Positions 13,378 through 20,849 of a stretch of 64,000 nt of DNA are shown one piece after another. The stretch lies in contig NZ_BAABHW010000002.1 in the NCBI RefSeq assembly GCF_039542305.1, positions 682,001-746,000 on the forward strand. The letters are read 5' to 3'. Each line of letters opens with the position of its first letter. Positions within the stretch are counted from its first letter, which is position 1. The translations under genes were made by a program, and so were the position numbers. This DNA is from Roseibacterium beibuensis (GTDB taxonomy: Bacteria > Pseudomonadota > Alphaproteobacteria > Rhodobacterales > Rhodobacteraceae). A model generated the notes under the pieces. That model did no database searches, was not told the origin of the DNA, and was given only the letters and a program-made list of their open reading frames with translations.

Positions 13378-14796
13378 TCAGGGAATGACGCGCTGGATCG
13401 TGCGCACCACCCGCTTGACCCAAGGGTTCTCGAACAGCTTTGGAGAGAAATAGGCCCCCGCAGCGCGTTTGTTAATCTCTCCCATCGTCGGATAGGGCGC
13501 GACCATGCTCGCGATGGCCGACATCTTCATGCCGTTGGCAATGGCCAGCGCCCAGGTCTGGATCAAATCCCCCGCACCCGCGCCGACGATCGTGGCGCCC
13601 ACGGGCTTGCCCCTGACCACCATCACCTTTGCAAATCCTTTGGTCTGCCCCGTCGCGATGGCGCGGTCGTTATGCGCGAACTCGGCCCGCGCCACGAACA
13701 GCTTGTCGCCATGCGCCTTGCGCGCCTGCGCCTCGGTCAGGCCGACCTGCGCCAGCTCCGGGTCGGTATAGGTCGCCCAGGGGATATGCGCGGTCTTGGC
13801 CTTGGCGGGCAGGCCGAACAAAAGCGGGCGGATCACCAGCCCGCCATGATAGCCCGCGACATGGGTGAACTGCATCCCGCCCGCCACGTCGCCCACGGCA
13901 TAGACGCGGCGATTGGTCGAGCGCAGCCCCTTGTCCACGGTCACGCCGCGCGTGTCATAGTCCACCCCGGCCTTTTTGAGGTCGAGCGTATCGACATTCG
14001 CCTGCCGCCCGACCGCGACCAACAGGTGCGAGCCGGAGAACCTGCGCCCGTCCTCGGTGTCCAGCGTGATGTTACCGTCACCCCCGGAGACGCGGGCGAC
14101 CTGCGCGCCCTCGACGATCTCGATCCCCTCGGCGCGCAGCGAAGCCAGAACGATCTCCGCCGCCTCGGGATCATCCTTTCCAAGGGCCTTGTCGCCCTCC
14201 AGCACGGTCACCTCGCAGCCCAACCGCCGATGCGCCTGCGCCATCTCCATCCCGATCGGGCCACCGCCGATGATCAGCAAGTGCAGGGGGCGGTCGCGCA
14301 GGTCGAAGATGGTTTCATTGGTGTGATGCTGCACCTCGTCGAGGCCCGGGATCGGCGGCACGAAGGGGCGCGATCCGGTCGCGATCACGAAACGGCGCGC
14401 CTTCACCACCGTGTCGCCGGCCTGAACCTCGGTCTCCGAGATGAACCGGGCCAGGGCGCGGATGACGTGGACGCCGAGGCCCTCGAACCGCTCCTGGCTG
14501 TCCACGGGGGCGATTGTCTCGATCACCGAGCGGACATGATCCTTGGCGGCGGCGAAATCGGGCGCCGGCTCGTGCCCCGCCACGCCAAAGGCCGCCTGCG
14601 CGGTGTCATGCGCCTTGTGTCCGGCGGCAAGCAATGCCTTTGACGGGACGCAGCCGAAATTCAGGCAATCGCCGCCCATCTCGTGCCCTTCGATCAGCAC
14701 CACGCGCGCGCCCATCTGAACCGCGCCCGCGGCCACCGAAAGCCCGCCCGAGCCTGCCCCGATCACGCAGATATCGGTTTCGATCCGATTGGTCAT
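13378..14796 (-). CDS. FAD-dependent pyridine nucleotide-disulfide oxidoreductase, MerA/LPD-like
   Basis: A 472-residue flavoprotein. The FAD-binding GAGSGG (13-18), the redox disulfide in CLNFGCVPSK (Cys44, Cys49), the NAD(P)-binding GGGPIGMEMAQAHRRLG and the second FAD motif YAVGDV are present. The C-terminal His-Glu dyad of lipoamide dehydrogenase is replaced by APYPTMGE, and the C-terminal vicinal cysteines of true MerA are absent, so neither classical reaction is assured. The next gene upstream encodes a TVP38 membrane protein with a 1-bp gap, a recurrent pairing. The substrate is unknown. Confidence 0.82.
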   Translation of the reverse strand: MTNRIETDICVIGAGSGGLSVAAGAVQMGARVVLIEGHEMGGDCLNFGCVPSKALLAAGHKAHDTAQAAFGVAGHEPAPDFAAAKDHVRSVIETIAPVDSQERFEGLGVHVIRALARFISETEVQAGDTVVKARRFVIATGSRPFVPPIPGLDEVQHHTNETIFDLRDRPLHLLIIGGGPIGMEMAQAHRRLGCEVTVLEGDKALGKDDPEAAEIVLASLRAEGIEIVEGAQVARVSGGDGNITLDTEDGRRFSGSHLLVAVGRQANVDTLDLKKAGVDYDTRGVTVDKGLRSTNRRVYAVGDVAGGMQFTHVAGYHGGLVIRPLLFGLPAKAKTAHIPWATYTDPELAQVGLTEAQARKAHGDKLFVARAEFAHNDRAIATGQTKGFAKVMVVRGKPVGATIVGAGAGDLIQTWALAIANGMKMSAIASMVAPYPTMGEINKRAAGAYFSPKLFENPWVKRVVRTIQRVIP

Positions 14797-14797
14797 G

Positions 14798-15544
14798 TCA
14801 CAGGCCTTTCTTGCCGCGGAAAACGCGCAGGATGATCGGAAGCAGCGCCAGGGCCGCCAGCCCCAGCAGCGGCAACAGGATTTGAGGTTCGAAGATGATG
14901 CCGAGATCCGGCGTCTCGCCCCGGGCGAAGACCTCGGACAGGCCCGCGCCGACCGAGGTGTAGACGACCGCGCCGGGGATGATCCCGAGGAAGGTCGAGA
15001 TCACGAAACGCGACAGCCGCACATTGACCAGAGCCGGCACGATATTGGCGACGAAGAACGGCACCGCCGGCACCAGCCGGATCAGGAACAGCATCGACCA
15101 TTGGTTCTCGTCGATACCGGCCTTGATCCGCCGCACCAGACCTTCGGAGGCATCCATGCGGGCGGCCAGCTTTTCGCCCAGGCCCCAACGCGCGGCCAGA
15201 AAGATCCCCGTCGCGCCGATGGTTGCGGCTGTGACGTTAAACAATGCGCCGGGGAAGGTCGCGAAAAGGAACCCGCCCGTCAGCGTGGCAATCGTGGCTC
15301 CGGGGAGCGAGAACGCCACGATGGCGATGTAAATCGCGATGAAGGCGAGGGCTGTCGCGACGTAGTTCGCGTCGCGAAAGGCGATCAGACGCTCGCGATT
15401 CTCGGCCAGCGTCTGAAAGGTCAGCATATCGCGCAGGAAAAACCACCCAAGACCCGCAACAACCGCGATCAGCGCCAGCGGCACCAAACGCGCCAAGGGG
15501 GATTTCGGTGTCTCGTCCGTCGCGGTGCGATCCATTGCAATCAT
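14798..15544 (-). CDS. TVP38/TMEM64-family (DedA-like) membrane protein
   Basis: A 248-residue polytopic inner-membrane protein with about six hydrophobic segments. The family core is visible (GATIATLTGGFLFATFPGALF, a few residues trimmed, then FLIRLVPAVPFFVANIVPAL and ISTFLGIIPGAVVYTSVGAG). ATG 15535, nine bases after GGAAAG, is an alternative start. The family is linked to lipid scrambling/transport in DedA relatives. The 1-bp spacing to the flavoprotein gene suggests joint function at the membrane, possibly a quinone- or metal-related reductase, but this is inference. Confidence 0.82.
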   Translation of the reverse strand: MIAMDRTATDETPKSPLARLVPLALIAVVAGLGWFFLRDMLTFQTLAENRERLIAFRDANYVATALAFIAIYIAIVAFSLPGATIATLTGGFLFATFPGALFNVTAATIGATGIFLAARWGLGEKLAARMDASEGLVRRIKAGIDENQWSMLFLIRLVPAVPFFVANIVPALVNVRLSRFVISTFLGIIPGAVVYTSVGAGLSEVFARGETPDLGIIFEPQILLPLLGLAALALLPIILRVFRGKKGL

Positions 15545-15714
15545 CTTTCCAGAGGGCTGTTTGGTGGTTGCCCATTACATGCACCCGCCGCCGTGCGGGC
15601 GACAGCCCGTTCACGCCTCGGTGATGTCGCGTGACGCAAACCTGTCGTAGCGTGACGACCCGACCGGTTTTTCGTAACACTTGGGCCGTCCCTGTAACGA
15701 CCGGAACGCCGATC

Positions 15715-16200
15715 ATGCAGCCCATTCTTGTCAGTGCCTGCCTGATGGGCCGCCCCGTGCGCTATGACGGGCGCGCCAAGACGCTGCATGACCGGCTTCT
15801 GTCGCGCTGGAAGGCCGAGGGGCGCCTGATCCCCTTTTGCCCCGAGGTTGCGGCAGGGCTGCCGACGCCCCGCCCGCCCGCGGAGATCGCCCCCGGTGAC
15901 GACGCGGCAGCCGTGCTGGACGGCCAGGGCGCGATCCGGACGATAGATGACACCGACGTCACCGCCGCCTTTCTCACCGGGGCGCGGTTGACCGTCACGC
16001 TCGCCCAGCGCCATGGATGCCGTCACGCGCTCCTGATCGATGGCAGCCCGTCCTGCGGGTCCGACTTCGTCTATTCGGGTCGCTTCGATGGCATCCGCCA
16101 GCCTGGGCGCGGCGTGGTGGCCGAGGCCCTGATCCGGGCCGGTGTCGCCGTCTACACACCTGCCCGGATCGAGGATCTTGCCGCCGCGCTGGAAAGCTGA
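15715..16200 (+). CDS. DUF523-family protein
   Basis: A 161-residue protein with the DUF523 landmarks: VSACLMG near the N-terminus with RYDG, then [18 protein letters not shown], and [12 protein letters not shown] in the middle. Three conserved cysteines suggest a metal or Fe-S site. A longer frame begins at 15631, but the family start [10 protein letters not shown] is at 15715. It is divergent from the TVP38 gene across 170 bp that shows no clear hairpin. The biochemical role of stand-alone DUF523 is not established. Confidence 0.85.
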
Positions 16201-16219
16201 TTTTCGCGGCTCAGCTTTG

Positions 16220-16248
16220 TTGACATGTGGTCCGAGAGTCCGTATCAG
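16220..16248 (+). promoter_or_regulatory. rpmH promoter
   Basis: A perfect -35 TTGACA (16220-16225), a 17-bp spacer and -10 TATCAG (16243-16248) lie about 90 bp before rpmH. This fits strong transcription of the rpmH-rnpA-yidD unit. Confidence 0.7.
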
Positions 16249-16336
16249 CGCGCTTCATCACAGATTCCAGCCGTATCGTGAGACGCGCTTCCGCGCTCCC
16301 CGGCATGGCCCGAGACGCAAGACGCGGAGAGAGACG

Positions 16337-16474
16337 ATGTCGAAACGCACCTTCCAGCCTTCGAACCTGGTTCGCAAGCGCCGCCACGGGTTCCGCGCGC
16401 GCATGGCCACCAAGGCCGGCCGCAAGATCCTGAACGCCCGCCGCGCCCGCGGCCGCAAGTCGCTGAGCGCCTGA
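16337..16474 (+). CDS. rpmH: 50S ribosomal protein L34
   Basis: A 45-residue highly basic protein with the full L34 signature ([20 protein letters not shown], then [18 protein letters not shown]). It is a small component of the large subunit. A GGAGAGAGA ribosome site precedes the ATG. It is followed after 23 bp by rnpA, the near-universal partner. Confidence 0.97.
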
Positions 16475-16497
16475 TCGCGCCCATCGGCTCTGGTGCC

Positions 16498-16893
16498 ATG
16501 GCACCCGCTGAGGATACGCCCCTGCCGACCGATGGGTCGCCGGGGGCTTTTTCTGTTGCGACGCTGAACAAGCGTCCCGATTTCCTGCGCGCGGCCCGCG
16601 CCCGCCGCGTCCCCTGCCCCGCCTTCCTTCTGCAAGCGCGCCAGCGCGCCCCGGACGAAGCGTCCGAGGCCCCGATCCGCGTGGGCTTCACCTGCTCGAA
16701 AAAGGTCGGCAACGCGGTCGCCCGCAATCGTGCCAAGCGCCGCCTGCGCGAGATCGCGCGCGCCGTTCTGCCGCTGGAGGGCAAGCCCGGTTGGGATTAT
16801 GTTCTGATCGGGCGCAAGGACGAGACCGCCACCCGCGATTTCGCCGCCATGCAGGACGACCTGCGCCGCGCGCTGAGGAAACTGCACCGATGA
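16498..16893 (+). CDS. rnpA: Ribonuclease P protein component
   Basis: A 131-residue basic protein with the RNase P signature (GNAVARNRAKRRLREIARAV) that binds the pre-tRNA leader and the catalytic RNA. The N-terminal extension before LNKRPDFLRAARARR is somewhat longer than in enterobacteria. The ATG at 16498 sits in the centre of a perfect 14-bp palindrome (GGTGCCATGGCACC, 16492-16505) and lacks a good ribosome site, so translation may be weak or coupled to rpmH. The stop overlaps yidD by 4 bp. Confidence 0.93.
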   Translation: MAPAEDTPLPTDGSPGAFSVATLNKRPDFLRAARARRVPCPAFLLQARQRAPDEASEAPIRVGFTCSKKVGNAVARNRAKRRLREIARAVLPLEGKPGWDYVLIGRKDETATRDFAAMQDDLRRALRKLHR

Positions 16894-17111
16894 CCCCGTT
16901 CGCCTACATTGTCTCGCTGCCCGTCCGCTTTTACCGCGCCGTGTTCTCGCCTTGGGTCGGCCATTCCTGCCGCTACCACCCGACTTGTTCGGCCTACGCT
17001 ATGGAAGCCCTGGAAAAGCACGGCGCGATCAAGGGCGGCTGGCTGGCCGCGCGGCGCATCCTGCGCTGCCACCCGTGGGGCGGCTCGGGCATCGACAACG
17101 TGCCGGACTGA
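16890..17111 (+). CDS. yidD: Membrane protein insertion efficiency factor YidD
   Basis: A 73-residue protein with the YidD core (RFYRAVFSPWVGHSCRYHPT, then CSAYAMEALEKHG and RRILRCHPWGGSGIDNVP) including its three conserved cysteines. It assists YidC-mediated membrane protein insertion. It overlaps rnpA by 4 bp. yidC itself lies 3.7 kb downstream because other genes intervene here. Its stop is 4 bp from that of the convergent hydrolase gene. Confidence 0.95.
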   Translation: MTPFAYIVSLPVRFYRAVFSPWVGHSCRYHPTCSAYAMEALEKHGAIKGGWLAARRILRCHPWGGSGIDNVPD

Positions 17112-17115
17112 GCCG

Positions 17116-18060
17116 TCAGCCAAAGCGCAGCCAGGTTCCCCCGTCCGAGGCGATCCGCGTCGGGATCTCGCGCCGGTCCACCGCGCCCCGGATCGTGTGC
17201 AAGACGTCTTCCATGAACTGCGCATCTTCGAACCACCAGGTGTGCGCCGGGTAGTCGAGATGGGCGAAATCCCCCCGATTCGCGTCGAAATAGGGGCCGC
17301 AATTTATGTCGATCGCCTTTTGCGGCGCGTCGATGATGCCGATCCGGCCGGCGCGCGGGGCCACCCCGATCCGCTTGATGTCAGAGAGGGACAGCACGTT
17401 GTCGAACGGGTTGTGGTAATTCGTCAGCCGCACGCAATGGCGGTAGAGCGACGAAGATTTCGAACTGTCCGCGGTCAGCGAGGCCGAGGAGACATCCGCC
17501 GAGATCAGCATCACCTGGCTGACCGACCAACTGTGTGCGGCGACGCCGGGGCGGTCATCGGCATCGTCGAAGGCCTCGCGCACCACGTAGGCGCCGGTCG
17601 AATGCGCGATCAGGTGCAGGTTCACGAAACAGTCGGGCCGTTGCAGCCGCGCGAAACTGGCGATGCCTTCGGTGACCAACCGAAAGGCCGACATCTTCGC
17701 GTCCAGACGATCCTCCAGGTAATTCAGCGCCATGTTGGCCGCGGGCCAGTCGAAGCTGACCACCACGCCCTCGAATCCCATCCCCTCCAGATGCGCGCGG
17801 ATCTTGCGGTGACGGGTAAGCATCACCTCCTGCGGGGTGTTGAACCCGTGGATGTAGAACAGGATATCCCCGCGCGGCCCGTCGTTCTGCTGGCCATGAC
17901 GCGCCGCCTCGAACACCGCGTCGACCCAGGCCGATTTGCGGATGACATGGTCGGGCGTCGGCGCGGGCTCATGCGCGGGCACGGCGAGAAAATGGCTCGC
18001 CCCCGGCTCGGCGATGAACGCCCCCTGCCGGATGGAACGGACGGAAAAGACGTAATCCAT
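17116..18060 (-). CDS. Alpha/beta hydrolase (DUF900-like)
   Basis: A 314-residue protein with DILFYIHGFNTPQEVML near residue 75 (HGFN oxyanion region), a nucleophile-elbow-like LIAHSTGAYVVREAF (Ser in HSTGA), and later acidic and histidine candidates (NPFDNVL, FAHLDYPAHTWWF). This fits the DUF900 alpha/beta hydrolase group. ATG 18060 is chosen for the GGGAGGG ribosome site 8 bp before it. No signal peptide is seen. The gene is inserted, on the opposite strand, in the usual rnpA-yidD-yidC neighbourhood. The substrate is unknown. Confidence 0.78.
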   Translation of the reverse strand: MDYVFSVRSIRQGAFIAEPGASHFLAVPAHEPAPTPDHVIRKSAWVDAVFEAARHGQQNDGPRGDILFYIHGFNTPQEVMLTRHRKIRAHLEGMGFEGVVVSFDWPAANMALNYLEDRLDAKMSAFRLVTEGIASFARLQRPDCFVNLHLIAHSTGAYVVREAFDDADDRPGVAAHSWSVSQVMLISADVSSASLTADSSKSSSLYRHCVRLTNYHNPFDNVLSLSDIKRIGVAPRAGRIGIIDAPQKAIDINCGPYFDANRGDFAHLDYPAHTWWFEDAQFMEDVLHTIRGAVDRREIPTRIASDGGTWLRFG

Positions 18061-18166
18061 GCAGTGACCCTCCCTTCGGTCCATCCAGTATGCGCGAGGC
18101 TGGCGTCGCGGTGAAATGGTGGTTTTCCCCTAGGCAGAAGATCGCGCAGGGGATAGACGGGCGCCC

Positions 18167-19057
18167 ATGCTGGACCGCGAAAACCAACCACAGACCGACG
18201 AGGCGGGGGACGATATTCACCCGCTCTTTTTCGGTGCGCCCAAGACGACCGAGTTCAAGAAGCTCCGCAAGCGGATCATCAAGGACACGCGCGAGGCGAT
18301 CGAGCGTTACGGCATGATCGAGCGGCGCGCGCCCGACGCCCCGCGCGAGAAATGGCTGGTCTGCCTGTCTGGCGGCAAGGACAGCTACACCCTGCTCGCC
18401 GCCCTGACCGAGTTGCAGTGGCGCGGCCTTTTGCCGGTGGACCTTTTGGCCTGCAATCTCGACCAGGGGCAGCCGGGGTTTCCGGCGACCGTCCTGCCGG
18501 AATTTCTCGAACGGATGGGCGTGCCGCATCGCATCGAATATGCCGACACCTATTCCATCGTGATGGACAAGGTGCCCCAGGGCCGGACCTATTGCGCGCT
18601 CTGCTCGCGGCTGCGGCGCGGCAACCTTTATCGCATCGCGCGGGAAGAAGGATGCAGCGCGGTCGTTCTCGGCCATCATCGCGACGACATTCTTGAAACC
18701 TTCTTCCTCAACCTCTTTCACGGCGGCAAGCTGGCGACGATGCCGCCCAAGCTGGTGAACGACGAGGGCGACCTGTTCGTGCTGCGCCCGCTGGCCCATG
18801 TGTCCGAGGCCGATTGCGAGCGTTTCGCGCGGGCCATGGATTATCCGATCATCCCCTGTGACCTCTGCGGCAGCCAGGACGGCCTGCAACGCCAGGCGAT
18901 CAAGCGCATGCTCGACGGGTGGGAGGAGAAGGCCCCGGGCCGCCGGCAAAAGATGTTCTCGGCCCTGATGAGCGCGCGGCCCTCGCATCTGCTCGATTCC
19001 GGCCTGTTCGACTTCGCTGGCCTGACGCGCGCAGATCGGGACAATTCTCCGGAATAA
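18167..19057 (+). CDS. ttcA: tRNA 2-thiocytidine synthetase TtcA
   Basis: A 296-residue PP-loop ATPase that thiolates cytidine 32 of certain tRNAs. SGGKDS at 68-73 is the ATP pyrophosphatase loop. The Fe-S/thiolation cysteines are in CALCSRLRRG and CDLCGS, and the GHHRDDILETFFLNLFHGGK motif is intact. The length is typical. It is divergent from the hydrolase gene across 106 bp. Confidence 0.93.
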   Translation: MLDRENQPQTDEAGDDIHPLFFGAPKTTEFKKLRKRIIKDTREAIERYGMIERRAPDAPREKWLVCLSGGKDSYTLLAALTELQWRGLLPVDLLACNLDQGQPGFPATVLPEFLERMGVPHRIEYADTYSIVMDKVPQGRTYCALCSRLRRGNLYRIAREEGCSAVVLGHHRDDILETFFLNLFHGGKLATMPPKLVNDEGDLFVLRPLAHVSEADCERFARAMDYPIIPCDLCGSQDGLQRQAIKRMLDGWEEKAPGRRQKMFSALMSARPSHLLDSGLFDFAGLTRADRDNSPE

Positions 19058-19150
19058 CCCCGGCGCCCTTAAGCGCCTGTTTGGCCTTTGACGGTAAGCC
19101 TTGTCCAACGTCGCAGTGCGTTTGCGTCACCGGAGAAGGAAAACGAGATC

Positions 19151-20722
19151 ATGAGCAGTGGGCTGATTGCGGGCGCAACCCGGGCACAGCGCATGTTGCG
19201 CAGCGCGCTGTCGCGGCTCGATATTCTGGCCGCCTTCCCGCTCTTGATCCTTCTTGCGCACGAGATCGGAGATGCGAGCCTGTTGCTGGCCACAAGCCTC
19301 CTGTTGCCCGCGCTTCTGGCCCTGCAATCCATTTCTCTCGGACACGCAGGGGCCACATGGGATCCGCCGACGCGCCCGCATGACAGCGCGCGACTCCCCG
19401 GTCGGCAGGCGGTGCTGGACCTGCTCGAACAAACGGCCCGCGCGCCGCGCCACGAGAGCGCCTGTATCCTTCTCGAAATCGACGACTGGCGCGACATCGC
19501 CGATCGTTGGGGCGCGGAAACCTCGGCCGACATCGCGCTGCTCTGCCTCGACCGCCTGCGTAGCGTGCTGCGCCATGATGACGTGATCGCCAGGCTGGGC
19601 GATGCGCGCTTTGCCATTGCGCTGGCTCCGGTGCCGGCGGCCCGGATGGGGATACGCGACGGGATCGTGTCGCGCCTGCGCGCCGCGATTGGCGAACCGA
19701 TAGCCATTGACGGCACGTCCATCCGCGTCACCGCATCGGTGGGGCATGCGGCCCTGCTCCGCGACACCGCGGACCCGGCTGGCACCACTCTGGACGCGGC
19801 CGAAGCTGCTTTGGCCGACGCACATGGGGCCGGCGTCAACAGCGTGCGCGCCTTCGCACCCGGCATGCTGCGTGCCCGCCGTACCCGTGCCCGCCTCACC
19901 GATGAGATCGAAAGTGCTCTGGCCTCGGGCGATATCCGCGCCTGGTTCCAGCCGCAGGTCCGGGCGCGCACCGGCGTCATCACCGGTTTCGAGGCGCTGG
20001 CGCGCTGGCACCATCCCAGGCTGGGCGTCCTGGGTCCGGCCGACTTCCTCGAGGCCGCCGTCGATGCCGGCCAAATGCAGGCCCTTGGCCAAAAGATGCT
20101 GCGCGATGCGCTGGCCGCATTGCAGGATTGGGATCTGGCCGGACTGAACGTCCCCTCGGTGTCCGTCAATTTCTCGGCTACCGAGTTGCGCGACCCGTCT
20201 CTCGCCGAACGGATCCGCTGGGATCTGGACCGCTTCGATCTGCGCCCCGACCGGTTGGTCGTCGAAATCCTCGAAACCGTGGCCGCGCAATCGACCGATG
20301 ATGTGGTGATCGCGACCCTGTCCGCCCTCGGATCAGAAGGGGTGCGCCTCGACCTTGATGATTTCGGCATCGGGCAGGCCTCGCTGGCCGCCGTGCGCCG
20401 GTTCGGCGTCAGCCGCTTCAAGATCGACCGGTCCTTCGTGATCGGCATCGACCACGACCCGGAACAGCAATCCATGGTCGCCGCGATCCTTGCCATGGCG
20501 CGGGAACTGGGGGTCGAGGCGCTGGCCGAAGGTGTCGAAACCGCGGAGGAGCGGGGCAAACTGGTCGAGATGGGCTGCACGCATCTGCAAGGCTTCGCCA
20601 TCGCGCGCCCCATGCCCCGCGAAAAAGTCATGGACTGGATCATCGCGCACAATTCGGGCCTTGCACGCGACCCGGGGTCGAGCGATCCGCACAACAGCAC
20701 GGCCGCTGACAAACAGGGCTGA
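19151..20722 (+). CDS. Membrane-anchored GGDEF(degenerate)-EAL cyclic-di-GMP phosphodiesterase
   Basis: A 523-residue protein. An N-terminal hydrophobic region of two helices (AAFPLLILLAHEIGDASLLL onward, about residues 25-60) anchors it. The GGDEF domain is degenerate (LGDARF in place of GGDEF), so cyclase activity is unlikely. The EAL domain keeps the full catalytic set: FEALARW, SVNFS, EILET, LDDFG, FKIDRSF, EGVET and LQGF. It should hydrolyse c-di-GMP. ATG 19151, with GGAGAAGGA upstream, is preferred over a frame from 19088. It lies between ttcA and yidC, an unusual place. Confidence 0.88.
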   Translation: MSSGLIAGATRAQRMLRSALSRLDILAAFPLLILLAHEIGDASLLLATSLLLPALLALQSISLGHAGATWDPPTRPHDSARLPGRQAVLDLLEQTARAPRHESACILLEIDDWRDIADRWGAETSADIALLCLDRLRSVLRHDDVIARLGDARFAIALAPVPAARMGIRDGIVSRLRAAIGEPIAIDGTSIRVTASVGHAALLRDTADPAGTTLDAAEAALADAHGAGVNSVRAFAPGMLRARRTRARLTDEIESALASGDIRAWFQPQVRARTGVITGFEALARWHHPRLGVLGPADFLEAAVDAGQMQALGQKMLRDALAALQDWDLAGLNVPSVSVNFSATELRDPSLAERIRWDLDRFDLRPDRLVVEILETVAAQSTDDVVIATLSALGSEGVRLDLDDFGIGQASLAAVRRFGVSRFKIDRSFVIGIDHDPEQQSMVAAILAMARELGVEALAEGVETAEERGKLVEMGCTHLQGFAIARPMPREKVMDWIIAHNSGLARDPGSSDPHNSTAADKQG

Positions 20723-20849
20723 GCGCGACAACATCGCGCGGCGCCGATTCGCCTTGGAAACAAGGCGGGCGCGCGGAAAACGCCCCTTGACCTTTGCACC
20801 CCCCTTCTGTTGAACCCTCCTGCATTGTGAACGAGGGATCTCGGCGACC

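Noticed and set aside
16498..16893. rnpA start possibly further upstream
   Set aside because: Upstream in-frame sequence reaches the rpmH stop region without an ATG or ribosome site; the ATG at 16498 is the only reasonable start.
19069..20799. A 576-codon minus-strand open frame
   Set aside because: Antisense to the EAL-protein gene; Ser/Arg-rich with no domain.
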